From positions 124,001-188,000 of the forward strand of contig NZ_JABWQX020000001.1 of the NCBI RefSeq assembly GCF_014268655.2: a stretch of DNA of 64,000 nt, given 5' to 3'. Source of the DNA: Pseudomonas marvdashtae. GTDB taxonomy: Bacteria; Pseudomonadota; Gammaproteobacteria; Pseudomonadales; Pseudomonadaceae. The translations under genes were made by a program, and so were the position numbers. The notes below the pieces were generated by a model. The model made no database searches, had not been told where the DNA came from, and was given only the letters and a program-made list of their open reading frames with translations. Position 1 is the first letter of the stretch, and each line of letters begins with the position of its first letter. Shown here piece after piece: positions 7,748 to 16,601 of the stretch.

Positions 7748-9115
7748 TCACAGGCGCAACAAAGTCTTCCAGGCCCGATTCTGATACACCGCAATAGCCT
7801 GCTGCTTGCGCGCATCCAGGGTTTCGTCGGTGATCGGCTCGTTGGCCAGTTGCGCCAATTTGTTCAGTTCGCCATAGAGGCGGTCCATTTCCGGGATTTC
7901 CAACACTTGGCGAGCATGGTGAAGCCAGGCCTGGATGCGCTCGATGCGTGGCAATTGCTCCGCGAGGTCTTCCGGTTGCTGCTGGTAACGTTGCAGTTGC
8001 AGCGACGAGGCCTCCTCGCTCAGCAGGCGTGGCAGCCAGCTGGCCAGTTGCGCGGCGCCCTGGCGATCGCCACGGGTGTTGCGGCCGGTGGTCCAGCTAC
8101 GGGCCAGCAGCCAGCGTGAAGCGTTCAGCGAAAAGAGGCCCCAACGTGGGTCTTGCAGCTCTTCGAGGAACTGTTCCGGCGCTGCCTTGCGCACGTCTTC
8201 GTCATCCAGCCCAGCCTGGACCAGCGGACGCCAATCTTCCAACAGCGCATCCAGGGCGACGCGCAAGTCGTGGGTCGATTGGCGCGGCGCGGCCTGGCCA
8301 AGGCTGCTGAGCAAGGCGCGCAGTTCGGCGAGGTTCTCCACCCAGTCCTGCAACAGTCGCCAATGGCCGTTGAAGCGATATTGCTCGGCCAGGCGCTGGC
8401 TGCTGCCGAGCAAATGCCAGCTCAACGCGGCGAAGGCGTCGTCCAGCGGTGTCTCGCCGGCCAGTTGCGGGGCAGGCAGGCTCAGGGCGTAACTGCTGGC
8501 GTCATGCAGGCGATAGCCACGTTCGGCCTTGCTGATGTCGCAAGGCATCAAGGGCAGGGTGGCGGCCAGCTCGGCGGCGAGTTCCAGCAGGGCAGCCGGC
8601 TCGCCTTCGCGCAATTCCAGCTCAAGCTCGCAGATTTCTTCCTTTTGCTTGCCGACTACGACGTGACCCAGGTCCAACGCGGCTTCGATGACGACTTTGC
8701 TTTTGCCACGGCCCCAGGCGATCTCGGCGCGTTCGCGGACGAAATCCGTGGTGAAGATCGGCTTGAGGGTCTTCTTGTCCAGTTCGGCCAGCGCCTCTGG
8801 CCAGCATTCGCCTTCCAGCTTCTTGATGTCGAGCTTGGCCTTGGCCAGGTGCCAGTCGTATTCGTTACGCTCGGACAGGCCGGCGATGCTCTGGCCGCGG
8901 GTCTTGAGGGTCTGGATCACCTCTTCGCCGTCGCGACGCAGGCGCAGGGCGACTTTGGCCCGGGCCAGGTCACGCTCCGGCGTGTCGAAGTACTGGTTCA
9001 TCAGTTCGTGGCGTTCCCAGCCACTCTTGTTGCGCTTTTTCAGCAGCGGATGCTCGCGCAGCGCTGCCAGGGTCTCGCGGCTGACGCGGAGTTTGATTTC
9101 GGTTTCTTTCTGCAT
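7748..9115 (-). CDS. CYTH (triphosphate tunnel) and CHAD domain protein
   Basis: 455-residue protein with an N-terminal CYTH domain and a C-terminal region of the CHAD type. The defining ExExK motif is at residues 4-8 (ETEIK). Further tunnel residues appear as LRLRRDGEEVIQTLKTRG, SERNEYDW and AALDLGHV. The CYTH part resembles inorganic triphosphatases such as E. coli YgiF, which hydrolyse inorganic triphosphate. The C-terminal half (about 230-455) is helical and rich in Arg, Gln and Leu, as in CHAD domains, which often bind polyphosphate. CYTH-CHAD fusions are common in Pseudomonas. It is divergent from argE and apparently monocistronic. Confidence 0.85.
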   Translation of the reverse strand: MQKETEIKLRVSRETLAALREHPLLKKRNKSGWERHELMNQYFDTPERDLARAKVALRLRRDGEEVIQTLKTRGQSIAGLSERNEYDWHLAKAKLDIKKLEGECWPEALAELDKKTLKPIFTTDFVRERAEIAWGRGKSKVVIEAALDLGHVVVGKQKEEICELELELREGEPAALLELAAELAATLPLMPCDISKAERGYRLHDASSYALSLPAPQLAGETPLDDAFAALSWHLLGSSQRLAEQYRFNGHWRLLQDWVENLAELRALLSSLGQAAPRQSTHDLRVALDALLEDWRPLVQAGLDDEDVRKAAPEQFLEELQDPRWGLFSLNASRWLLARSWTTGRNTRGDRQGAAQLASWLPRLLSEEASSLQLQRYQQQPEDLAEQLPRIERIQAWLHHARQVLEIPEMDRLYGELNKLAQLANEPITDETLDARKQQAIAVYQNRAWKTLLRL

Positions 9116-9275
9116 GGCCGGAAAATCCAGGGATCAGGTGCGCAGCCGGGGGAAGGTGTGGCTGCCAAGGTCGTGCAGTGTACAGGACTCGTCCGTCCTA
9201 CGCGCCGCGACGGTTCCTTCCTGACTCCCGATGGTTCTATGATGGACGTCAAATTGGTATGCCCCGGAGCCAGCG

Positions 9276-10433
9276 ATGCCTTTGCCATCCATGAAAGATC
9301 AGTTCGCTGCCCTGATCGCCGCGCCTTCGGTCAGCTGTACCCAGCCAGCGCTGGACCAGTCCAATGCTGCCGTGATCGAACTGTTGGCGGGCTGGCTCAC
9401 CGAGCTTGGATTTTCCTGTGATATCCAGCAGGTCAGCCCCGGCAAGTTCAATCTCCTGGCCAGTTTCGGTACCGGCCCCGGCGGGCTGGTGTTGGCCGGG
9501 CACAGCGACACGGTGCCGTTCGATGGCGCGCTGTGGCAGACCGATCCCTTGAAGCTCACCGAGGTCGATGGGCGTTGGGTGGGCCTGGGCAGTTGCGACA
9601 TGAAGGGCTTCTTTGCCTTGGCCATCGAAGCGGTCAGGCCTTTGCTGGATCAACCGTTCAAGCAACCGTTGCTGATCCTTGCCACGTGCGACGAAGAAAG
9701 CTCCATGGCCGGCGCCCGTGCCCTGGCCGACGCAGGACGCCCGCTGGGGCGCGCGGCGGTGATCGGCGAGCCCACGGGTCTCAGGCCAATCCGCCTGCAC
9801 AAGGGGGTGATGATGGAGCGCATCGACATCCTCGGGCGCAGCGGCCATTCCTCCGACCCGAGCCTGGGCCATAGCGCCCTCGAAGCGATGCACGACGCCA
9901 TGGGCGAGCTGCGCGGTTTGCGCCTGCAATGGCAGCGGGAATTCCGTAACCCTCAGTTCACCGTGCCACAGCCGACCCTGAATTTCGGCTGCATCCACGG
10001 CGGTGACAACCCCAATCGGATTTGCGGCCAGTGCTCCATGGAATTCGACCTGCGGCCCTTGCCGGGCATGGACCCGCAAGTTCTACGGGCGGCTATCCAG
10101 CAGAAGCTCGATCCGATTGCCGAGCGTCACAAGGTCAGGATCGACTATGCGCCGCTGTTTCCCGAAGTGCCGCCATTCGAGCAGGCCGAGGATGCGGAAT
10201 TGGTCCGGGTCGCCGAACGGCTCACCGGTTATCGCGCCGAAGCAGTGGCGTTCGCTACCGAAGCGCCTTATCTTCACCGTCTTGGCTGCGAAACCCTGGT
10301 GTTGGGTCCCGGCGATATTGCCTGTGCCCACCAGCCCGGCGAATACCTTGAAATGTCACGTTTGCAACCTACCGTAGAGTTGTTGCGCCAGTTGATCGGG
10401 CATTATTGCCTGACACCGGCCACGGCCGATTAA
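9276..10433 (+). CDS. argE: Acetylornithine deacetylase
   Basis: Zinc amidohydrolase of the M20 family that releases ornithine from N-acetylornithine in arginine biosynthesis. The 385 residues match ArgE. Metal-ligand motifs are visible: HSD in LVLAGHSDTVPFDG (His76, Asp78), the bridging Asp108 in GSCDMKG, and Glu140-Glu141 in CDEESSMAG. The ATG at 9276 has GGAG upstream. argA follows 139 bases downstream on the same strand. In pseudomonads the ArgJ route usually recycles the acetyl group, so ArgE-like proteins here may act on related substrates; the biochemical role is inferred from family. Confidence 0.9.
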   Translation: MPLPSMKDQFAALIAAPSVSCTQPALDQSNAAVIELLAGWLTELGFSCDIQQVSPGKFNLLASFGTGPGGLVLAGHSDTVPFDGALWQTDPLKLTEVDGRWVGLGSCDMKGFFALAIEAVRPLLDQPFKQPLLILATCDEESSMAGARALADAGRPLGRAAVIGEPTGLRPIRLHKGVMMERIDILGRSGHSSDPSLGHSALEAMHDAMGELRGLRLQWQREFRNPQFTVPQPTLNFGCIHGGDNPNRICGQCSMEFDLRPLPGMDPQVLRAAIQQKLDPIAERHKVRIDYAPLFPEVPPFEQAEDAELVRVAERLTGYRAEAVAFATEAPYLHRLGCETLVLGPGDIACAHQPGEYLEMSRLQPTVELLRQLIGHYCLTPATAD

Positions 10434-10572
10434 ATTGCCCGCCTGCGGGCCCGTATTTCATCTCATGAGGAGAGCGCGCGTGTCGCCAAGCCTGTTCCGA
10501 CGATAACCACCAGCCCGCTGTGCGTTCCGCTTCGTCTTTATTTCGGCTGTTATTTATTACAGGCCCAGGTTC

Positions 10573-11871
10573 ATGCCCGAATACGTCAATTGGCTTCGTC
10601 ACGCTTCGCCCTATATCAATGCCCACCGCGATTGCACCTTCATCGTCATGCTGCCTGGCGATGGGGTGGAGCATCCCAACTTCGGCAACATTGTCCATGA
10701 CCTGGTGCTGCTGCACAGCCTCGGCGTACGCCTGGTGCTGGTTCATGGTTCGCGCCCGCAGATCGAAACCCGCCTCGCTGCCCGGGGCCTGACACCGCAT
10801 TATCATCACGGCATGCGCATCACCGATGCCGCCACGCTGGAGTGCGTGATCGACGCGGTCGGGCAGTTGCGCATCGCCATCGAGGCGCGCCTGTCCATGG
10901 ACATGGCGTCCTCGCCGATGCAGGGCTCGCGGCTGCGGGTCGCCAGCGGCAACCTGGTCACCGCGCGGCCGATCGGCGTGCTTGAAGGGGTGGATTATCA
11001 CCACACCGGCGAGGTGCGTCGGGTCGACCGCAAGGGCATCAATCGCCTGCTGGACGAGCGCTCCATCGTGCTGCTGTCGCCGTTGGGCTATTCGCCCACC
11101 GGCGAAATCTTCAATCTGGCCTGCGAAGACGTCGCCACCCGGGCGGCCATTGATCTGGCGGCCGATAAACTGCTGCTGTTCGGTGCCGAACAGGGATTGA
11201 TCGGTGAAGATGGCCGGCTGGTTCGCGAGTTACGGCCGCAGCAGGTCCCGGCCCACATGCAGCGCCTGGGCAGCGACTACCAGGCCGAACTGCTGGACGC
11301 GGCCGCCCAGGCTTGCCGTGGCGGTGTCGCGCGCAGCCATATCGTCAGCTATGCCGAAAACGGCGCGTTGCTGGCTGAGCTGTTCACTCGGGACGGTAGC
11401 GGCACGCTGGTTGCCCAAGAGCAATTCGAAGTGGTGCGCGAAGCGGCCATCGAGGACGTCGGCGGCTTGCTCGACCTGATCAGCCCGCTGGAGGAGCAAG
11501 GAATCCTGGTGCGTCGCTCTCGCGAAGTGCTGGAGCGTGAAATCGAACAGTTCAGCGTGGTCGAGCGCGAAGGCATGATCATCGCCTGCGCGGCGCTGTA
11601 CCAGATCGCCGATTCTGACGCCGGGGAGTTGGCCTGCCTGGCGGTGAACCCGGAATACCGCCACGGTGGCCGGGGCGATGAATTGCTGGAGCGGATCGAA
11701 ACCCGGGCCCGTGCCAAGGGGCTCAAGACCCTGTTCGTACTCACGACCCGAACCGCCCACTGGTTCCGTGAGCGGGGCTTTGAACCCAGTAGCGTCGAGC
11801 GCCTGCCAGCGGCGCGAGCGTCGCTTTACAACTACCAGCGCAACTCGAAAATCTTCGAAAAAACCCTGTAG
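10573..11871 (+). CDS. argA: Amino-acid N-acetyltransferase (N-acetylglutamate synthase)
   Basis: Makes N-acetylglutamate from glutamate and acetyl-CoA, the first step of arginine synthesis and the usual point of arginine feedback inhibition. The 432 residues have the classic layout. An N-terminal amino-acid-kinase-like domain spans about 1-280, with LHSLGVRLVLVHGSRPQIE and SIVLLSPLGYSPTGEIFNLA. A C-terminal GNAT acetyltransferase domain includes ELACLAVNPEYRHGGRGDEL, whose RHGGRG loop binds acetyl-CoA. The terminal NSKIFEK block is typical of ArgA. It follows argE on the same strand. Confidence 0.96.
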   Translation: MPEYVNWLRHASPYINAHRDCTFIVMLPGDGVEHPNFGNIVHDLVLLHSLGVRLVLVHGSRPQIETRLAARGLTPHYHHGMRITDAATLECVIDAVGQLRIAIEARLSMDMASSPMQGSRLRVASGNLVTARPIGVLEGVDYHHTGEVRRVDRKGINRLLDERSIVLLSPLGYSPTGEIFNLACEDVATRAAIDLAADKLLLFGAEQGLIGEDGRLVRELRPQQVPAHMQRLGSDYQAELLDAAAQACRGGVARSHIVSYAENGALLAELFTRDGSGTLVAQEQFEVVREAAIEDVGGLLDLISPLEEQGILVRRSREVLEREIEQFSVVEREGMIIACAALYQIADSDAGELACLAVNPEYRHGGRGDELLERIETRARAKGLKTLFVLTTRTAHWFRERGFEPSSVERLPAARASLYNYQRNSKIFEKTL

Positions 11872-11942
11872 CTGATTGTTCCAAACCTTCGCGCGACCGC
11901 GATCTTCTTGATTTCAGACAATGAGCAGCTAGTCTGGAACAC

Positions 11943-12047
11943 GTCAAGATCGCGGCATGCCGAGCCGTCGTGATCCTGATCGGCGCCATTGGAGGCGTCG
12001 GAGCCTATCTCGCCGCCAGGATTCGCGGACCTCGCAAATGCCCATAA
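11943..12047 (+). pseudogene. Possible remnant of a Rossmann-fold reductase gene
   Basis: In the 470-base gap after argA, one frame reads VILIGAIGGVGAYLAARIRG before a stop at 12045. That glycine-rich pattern resembles the NAD(P)-binding N-terminus of ketopantoate-reductase-like enzymes, but no start, upstream or downstream continuation fits. It may be a decayed fragment or chance. The same gap also holds a 10-base inverted repeat, CCGCGATCTT (11897-11906) with AAGATCGCGG (11946-11955). Confidence 0.25.
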
Positions 12048-12142
12048 AACACCATTCAGTATTCCTCGACGTCGCCGATAAGCCTTGTCACGGCTTGATG
12101 ACGCTTTGATGGCATCCATATGTCGAAACGAGCTGAAAACTG

Positions 12143-12176
12143 TTGAAACAATTCTTTTTGGATTTATAAAGAATCC
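12143..12176 (+). promoter_or_regulatory. Candidate promoter of the OprD-family porin gene
   Basis: TTGAAA (12143-12148) and TATAAA (12165-12170) are separated by 16 bases, a good sigma-70 layout in an AT-rich patch of an otherwise GC-rich gap. GGATT and AATCC flank the -10 box symmetrically (12160-12164 and 12172-12176), which could be an operator. The start codon is about 165 bases downstream, leaving a long leader. Confidence 0.4.
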
Positions 12177-12341
12177 ATTATTCTTCGGGCCGGTGTCGCG
12201 GGGCTAGACCATGGTCGTAGTCCGAAAGGGTTGCGGTTGACTTGCCAGTCACGGTCTGGCGCTAATCGCGCATCCGCGGATTCCGGGCGTTCGAACCGGA
12301 ACCAACGACACACAAGAATTAGAAAACGAGAGGAGCGAAAC

Positions 12342-13670
12342 ATGAAGAAGTCCACCTTGGCCATGGCAGTGGCCGTTGGGGTATTGGCGCAGCAAGCAGG
12401 CGCCGCCGGTTTTATCGAAGACAGCAAGGCGTCTGTTAGTTCTCGTACCATGTATTTTGACAACGATAACCGTGAAGGCGCCGAAGATCAGCGTGAGGCG
12501 GCGACCGGCCTGAAGTTCGATTACAAGTCCGGCTTCACTCAAGGTGTCGTTGGTTTTGGTATCGATGCCCAAGCGTTGGTTGGTCTTCACTTGGATGGCG
12601 GTAAAGGCCAGCGCCCAGCAGACAACAACTCTTTCTCGCCTAGCGATTCCGACGGTTCGGCGGAACACAGCTGGAGCCGTGCGTCGGGCAATGTGAAGGC
12701 GCTCTTCTCCAAGACCGAGGCACACCTGGGGGGGGCTCTGCAGCCTAACCTGCCGATCCTGGTCGCCAACGATGGCCGCCTGCTGCCGCAAACCTTTGAA
12801 GGTGGCACCATCACCTCCAAGGACTTGGACAACGTGACGTTCAATGCCGGTCAACTGGAACACGCCGTTGGCCGTGCCGGGACTAACAGCACCGGCTTGG
12901 CGGTCAACGGTGGTACTGAAGAAAGTAACCAGTTCCGTTATGCCGGTGCTGATTGGAAGGTCACCAAAGACCTGACCCTGCAGTACTACTACGCCAACCT
13001 GCAGGATTACTACAAGCAACACTTCCTGGGCGCAGTACACGTGTTCCCGATCAGCGAAGGCCAGTCGTTCAAGACTGACCTGCGTTACTTCGACAGCAGC
13101 TCGGACGGCCGCAACGGCGACGCGGGCTACAGCTTCAACAACAACGGTGGCTATGCCAAGACCCCGGGCGAGGTCGATAACAAGACCTGGAGCGCCATGT
13201 TCACGTACACCCTGGGCGGTAGCGCGTTCCTGTTGGGTCACCAGCAAGTGGGCGATGACGGTGGCTTCGTCTACATGAACCAAGGCAGCCTGCTTAACGA
13301 CAACGGTCGCAACGAAGGCGCGGGTGGTTCAAGCTTCTACCTGTTCACCGACAGCATGATCCATCAGTTCGTTCGTGCAGGTGAGAACACCACGTTTGGT
13401 CAGTACTCGTACGACTTCACTGGCTTGGGCGTTCCTGGCCTGAAGGCAGCGATTGCCTATCTGCACGGCGATGACATCAAGTCCGCCACCGGCGGAAGCG
13501 AAACTTCCGAGTGGGAACGCGACATGCGTCTGGACTACGTTGTCCAGCAAGGTTCGCTCAAGGGCTTCGGCGCTACCCTGCGTCATGGCTCTTACCGTGG
13601 CAGCAGCACCGGTATTGACGACCAGGATCAGACCCGCCTGATCTTCAACTACACTTACAACTTCATGTAA
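12342..13670 (+). CDS. OprD-family outer-membrane porin (OprE-like)
   Basis: Substrate-specific outer-membrane beta-barrel channel, 442 residues. The signal peptide is MKKSTLAMAVAVGVLAQQAG ending at AGA. It is followed by GFIEDSKASVSSRTMYFDND, the family's typical mature start. The C-terminus TRLIFNYTYNFM ends in Met rather than Phe but keeps the alternating barrel-strand pattern. ATG 12342 follows GAGGAG at the right distance. The porin stands directly before lsfA and the ssu operon, an order I recall from P. putida KT2440. That raises the possibility of organosulfur or anion uptake, but the substrate is not readable from sequence. Confidence 0.88.
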   Translation: MKKSTLAMAVAVGVLAQQAGAAGFIEDSKASVSSRTMYFDNDNREGAEDQREAATGLKFDYKSGFTQGVVGFGIDAQALVGLHLDGGKGQRPADNNSFSPSDSDGSAEHSWSRASGNVKALFSKTEAHLGGALQPNLPILVANDGRLLPQTFEGGTITSKDLDNVTFNAGQLEHAVGRAGTNSTGLAVNGGTEESNQFRYAGADWKVTKDLTLQYYYANLQDYYKQHFLGAVHVFPISEGQSFKTDLRYFDSSSDGRNGDAGYSFNNNGGYAKTPGEVDNKTWSAMFTYTLGGSAFLLGHQQVGDDGGFVYMNQGSLLNDNGRNEGAGGSSFYLFTDSMIHQFVRAGENTTFGQYSYDFTGLGVPGLKAAIAYLHGDDIKSATGGSETSEWERDMRLDYVVQQGSLKGFGATLRHGSYRGSSTGIDDQDQTRLIFNYTYNFM

Positions 13671-13683
13671 GACGTAGCGAAGT

Positions 13684-13722
13684 AAAAAAGCCCCGCCCGG
13701 CATCACGCCGGGCGGGGCTTTT
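13684..13722 (+). terminator. Intrinsic terminator of the porin gene
   Basis: A 14-base perfect stem (13688-13701 with 13707-13720) around the loop ATCAC, flanked by A and T tracts, starts 14 bases after the porin stop codon. It is GC-rich with a short T run and could work in both directions. Confidence 0.9.
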
Positions 13723-13849
13723 GCGTTTCGGGTCTGGCCCACCCCTGTAGCCTTCCCCGAACCTTCTCCTCTTTTCAGCAACTCGAGGCCTTCTCGAACC
13801 TCGGGGTGATCTTCGGCTGCTATGCGCAATGACGCCAGTGAACAGTTTC

Positions 13850-13949
13850 TTATATTCGCTAAAAGTATAAAGAACTGAGTATTCATTCTTTTTCAAAAAA
13901 TCAAAACCGGTGCACAGTTGGGCTCACAAAACCAACCAGGAGCCGAACC
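13850..13949 (+). promoter_or_regulatory. AT-rich upstream region of lsfA
   Basis: The stretch before lsfA is strongly AT-rich (TATATTCGCTAAAAGTATAA around 13851-13870, then T and A tracts to 13905). A TATAAA box lies at 13866-13871. AT-rich imperfect repeats like this are typical of CysB-controlled sulfur-starvation promoters; CysB binding is an inference. Confidence 0.35.
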
Positions 13950-14588
13950 ATGAGCCTCAGACTTGGCGACATCGCCCCCGATTTCGAACAGGATTCCAGC
14001 GCCGGCACGATTCGCTTCCACGAATGGCTTGGCGACAGCTGGGGCGTGCTGTTTTCCCATCCGGCGGACTTCACGCCGGTGTGCACCACCGAACTGGGCC
14101 TGACCGCCAAGCTCAAGGACGAATTCGCCAAGCGTGGGGTCAAGGCCATCGCTCTCTCGGTAGACCCGGTGGACTCGCACCACAAGTGGATCGACGACAT
14201 CAACGAAACTCAGAATGCCGTGGTCAATTTTCCGATCCTGGCCGATGCCGACCGCAAGGTGTCGGACCTGTACGACCTGATCCACCCCAACGCCAGTGAC
14301 ACGTTGACCGTGCGTTCGCTGTTCGTGATCGACCCGAACAAGAAAATTCGGCTGACGATCACCTACCCGGCCAGCACCGGCCGCAACTTCAATGAAATCC
14401 TGCGCGTGATCGACTCCTTGCAACTGACTGACAACTACAAAGTTGCCACGCCGGCCAACTGGCAGGACGGCGACGAAGTGGTAATCGTGCCGTCGCTCAA
14501 GGATGAAGAAGAACTCAAGCGGCGCTTTCCCAAGGGCTATCGCGCTGTGAAGCCTTACCTGCGCCTCACACCGCAGCCCAACAAGTAG
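13950..14588 (+). CDS. lsfA: 1-Cys peroxiredoxin LsfA
   Basis: Thiol peroxidase of the Prx6 (1-Cys) group that reduces hydrogen peroxide and organic peroxides; in P. putida its orthologue is induced by sulfate starvation. The peroxidatic Cys45 lies in DFTPVCTTELG, and it is the only cysteine in all 212 residues. That fits a 1-Cys mechanism using an external reductant. The Prx6 C-terminal extension (GDEVVIVPSLKDEEELKRRF, KPYLRLTPQP) is complete. AGGAG precedes the ATG. It lies directly upstream of ssuE, as I recall for P. putida. Reactive oxygen produced by the flavin-dependent sulfonate monooxygenase offers a rationale for the pairing. Confidence 0.93.
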   Translation: MSLRLGDIAPDFEQDSSAGTIRFHEWLGDSWGVLFSHPADFTPVCTTELGLTAKLKDEFAKRGVKAIALSVDPVDSHHKWIDDINETQNAVVNFPILADADRKVSDLYDLIHPNASDTLTVRSLFVIDPNKKIRLTITYPASTGRNFNEILRVIDSLQLTDNYKVATPANWQDGDEVVIVPSLKDEEELKRRFPKGYRAVKPYLRLTPQPNK

Positions 14589-14609
14589 AGCTTCGGATTC
14601 CCCGATGAT

Positions 14610-14716
14610 GATCGTTCCAACGCTCTGCGTGGGAACGCCTCAACGGACGCTCCGCGTTCGGCTTTGGGACGCAGAGCGTCCCTGGCTGCATTCCCACGCA
14701 GAGTGTGGGGACGATC
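14610..14716. repeat. Palindromic intergenic element, copy 1
   Basis: A 107-base element bounded by GATCGTTCC... and its near complement ...GTGGGGACGATC. An inner inverted repeat is built from GGACGCTCCGCGTTC and GACGCAGAGCGTCC-like arms. The same element recurs nearly intact at 42964-43065 and truncated at 19631-19705. It carries no open reading frame and is probably a small non-autonomous repeat (MITE- or REPIN-like). Confidence 0.85.
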
Positions 14717-14752
14717 ACAGCAGTTTGATCTTTTCTGTGCACCAAGGGTTTT

Positions 14753-14776
14753 GGCCGTTTCTACGGCCTTTTTTTA
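14753..14776 (+). terminator. Intrinsic terminator downstream of lsfA
   Basis: GGCCGT (14753-14758) pairs with ACGGCC (14763-14768) around TTCT, followed directly by a T run. It lies 165 bases after the lsfA stop and before the ssu promoter region, insulating the two transcripts. Confidence 0.7.
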
Positions 14777-14799
14777 TTGCATCAAGGAAGTAAACCGCA

Positions 14800-14926
14800 T
14801 AGCTCAAAATCGCATAACCAAATGAATAAATATGATTTAAAGATATATAAATCCACTGTTATGGTTTGCTCCATACAGCGAGATCGCCCACCGCGAATCG
14901 CAAGTGAGATTTAAGGAAGGATTGGC
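14800..14926 (+). promoter_or_regulatory. ssu operon promoter region
   Basis: Very AT-rich (about 14805-14855) within a GC-rich genome. CATAAC (14813-14818) is mirrored by GTTATG (14858-14863) about 40 bases on. The sulfonate operon in pseudomonads is expressed under sulfate limitation through CysB-type control, and such AT-rich tracts are where CysB binds. The exact promoter boxes cannot be assigned with confidence. Confidence 0.4.
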
Positions 14927-15520
14927 ATGTTGGTTGTCTCGCTCGGTGGCAGTCCCAGCCAGCGCTCCCGTTCAGGTGTGCTGTTGGAGCGCTCGCAACG
15001 TTGGTTGCAGCAGCAGGGTGTGGAGGTGGTGAGCTACCAGGTGCGGGATTTTCCGGCCGAAGATTTGCTCCATGCCCGCTTCGACAGCCCCAAGGTGGTG
15101 GACCTGCTTGCCCAGATTGAAAACGCCGATGGGCTGTTGATCGCAACGCCGGTTTACAAGGCATCTTTTTCCGGTGCATTGAAGACGGTGCTGGACCTTC
15201 TGCCAGAACGGGCCCTGGCCCATAAGGTGGTATTGCCCATGGCCACGGGCGGTAGCATCGCCCACATGCTGGCGGTGGATTACGCCCTCAAGCCGGTGTT
15301 GTCAGCGCTCAAGGCCCAGGAAATGCTTCACGGGATTTTTGCCGAAGACAGTCAGATCGCTTACGGCGAAGGCAGTGCCCAGGCGCAATTGGCGCCGGCC
15401 CTGCAACAGCGCTTGGATGAGGCACTGGAACAGTTTTTCAGCGCCATGGCCCGTCGGCCCAGGCCGTTGGACCCGCACGTATTGAACGAACGTTTGCGGA
15501 GTGCTCACTGGAGCATTTGA
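14927..15520 (+). CDS. ssuE: NAD(P)H-dependent FMN reductase
   Basis: Supplies reduced FMN to the sulfonate monooxygenase SsuD. It is a 197-residue flavodoxin-fold protein. The N-terminus [20 protein letters not shown] has the phosphate-binding loop ([10 protein letters not shown]). [20 protein letters not shown] through TVLDLLP is the flavin and dimer segment of this NADPH-dependent reductase family. [20 protein letters not shown] is also characteristic of SsuE. A GGAAGG ribosome-binding site precedes the ATG. It is the first gene of ssuEADCBF, and the next gene follows after 91 bases. Confidence 0.95.
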   Translation: MLVVSLGGSPSQRSRSGVLLERSQRWLQQQGVEVVSYQVRDFPAEDLLHARFDSPKVVDLLAQIENADGLLIATPVYKASFSGALKTVLDLLPERALAHKVVLPMATGGSIAHMLAVDYALKPVLSALKAQEMLHGIFAEDSQIAYGEGSAQAQLAPALQQRLDEALEQFFSAMARRPRPLDPHVLNERLRSAHWSI

Positions 15521-15611
15521 ACCCGAAACACCCCTGATTCAACTCACCTTACTCAGCCGTCAACGGCCAAGCAGGTGCAGCCAAAACCCCACAGCAAAAA
15601 GGAGAGGCGCC

Positions 15612-16577
15612 ATGCGCACTGTCATTTTGCGTCGCGGGCTGGTCGCTCTGTTTGCTGCGGCTGTGTCCTTCGGCGCCATCACCCAGGCTCAAGCCGAAAC
15701 CTTGCGGATCGGTTATCAGAAGTACGGCACGCTGGTGCTGCTCAAGGCCAAGGGCACGTTGGAAAAACGCCTCGCAGCCCAAGGGGTGGACGTGCAATGG
15801 ACCGAGTTCCCCGGCGGCCCGCAGCTGCTTGAAGGCTTGAACGTCGGCTCCATCGATTTTGGCGTGACCGGTGAAACCCCGCCGGTGTTCGCCCAGGCCG
15901 CGGGCGCCGACCTGCTCTACGTCGCTTACGAGCCCCCGGCGCCAAACAGCGAGGCGATCCTGGTGCCAAAGGGTTCGCCCATCCAGTCGGTGCAGGACCT
16001 CAAAGGCAAGAAAGTCGCGCTGAACAAAGGCTCCAACGTGCATTACCTGCTGGTTCGTGCACTCGAAGACGCCGGCCTCAAGTACACCGATATCCAGACC
16101 GTTTTCCTGCCGCCGGCCGACGCCCGTGCCGCGTTCGAACGCGGCAGCGTGGACGCCTGGGTCATCTGGGATCCGTACCAGGCTGCCGCCGAACAACAGT
16201 TGCAAGCGCGCACCCTGCGCGACGGCAAGGGCATCGTCGACAACCACCAGTTCTACCTGGCCACCAAACTCTATGCGCAGAAAAATCCCCAGGTGATCAC
16301 GACGCTGGTGGAAGAAGTGCGCGCGGTGGGGGAGTGGTCCCAGGCCAATCCTGAAGAGGTGACCCAGCAGGTCTCGCCGCTGCTCGGCCTGCCTGCCGAC
16401 ATCACGCTCACTTCCGTCAAGCGCCAAGGCTACGGGGCGCTGTTTCTCACCCCGGAGGTGGTGGCGGCGCAACAGAAAATCGCCGACAGCTTCTACCAGC
16501 TCAAATTGATTCCCAAGCCCTTGCACATCAAGGACGTGATCTGGACGCCGCCGGCGGCCGTTGCGAACGCGCAGTAA
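15612..16577 (+). CDS. ssuA: Sulfonate ABC transporter substrate-binding protein
   Basis: Periplasmic protein that captures aliphatic sulfonates and delivers them to SsuC/SsuB. 321 residues. The signal peptide starts MRTVILRRGLVALFAAAVSF and is cleaved after AQA. The mature protein starts ETLRIGYQKYGTLVLLKAKG, with family blocks VQWTEFPGGPQLLEGLNVGS and DFGVTGETPPVFAQAAGADL around the ligand pocket. VDAWVIWDPYQAAAE is also diagnostic. I start at 15612 because AGGAG lies just upstream and the signal peptide then begins properly; a longer in-frame extension is not convincing. Confidence 0.95.
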   Translation: MRTVILRRGLVALFAAAVSFGAITQAQAETLRIGYQKYGTLVLLKAKGTLEKRLAAQGVDVQWTEFPGGPQLLEGLNVGSIDFGVTGETPPVFAQAAGADLLYVAYEPPAPNSEAILVPKGSPIQSVQDLKGKKVALNKGSNVHYLLVRALEDAGLKYTDIQTVFLPPADARAAFERGSVDAWVIWDPYQAAAEQQLQARTLRDGKGIVDNHQFYLATKLYAQKNPQVITTLVEEVRAVGEWSQANPEEVTQQVSPLLGLPADITLTSVKRQGYGALFLTPEVVAAQQKIADSFYQLKLIPKPLHIKDVIWTPPAAVANAQ

Positions 16578-16601
16578 TTCGATCCCTTAGGAGACCACTC
16601 C

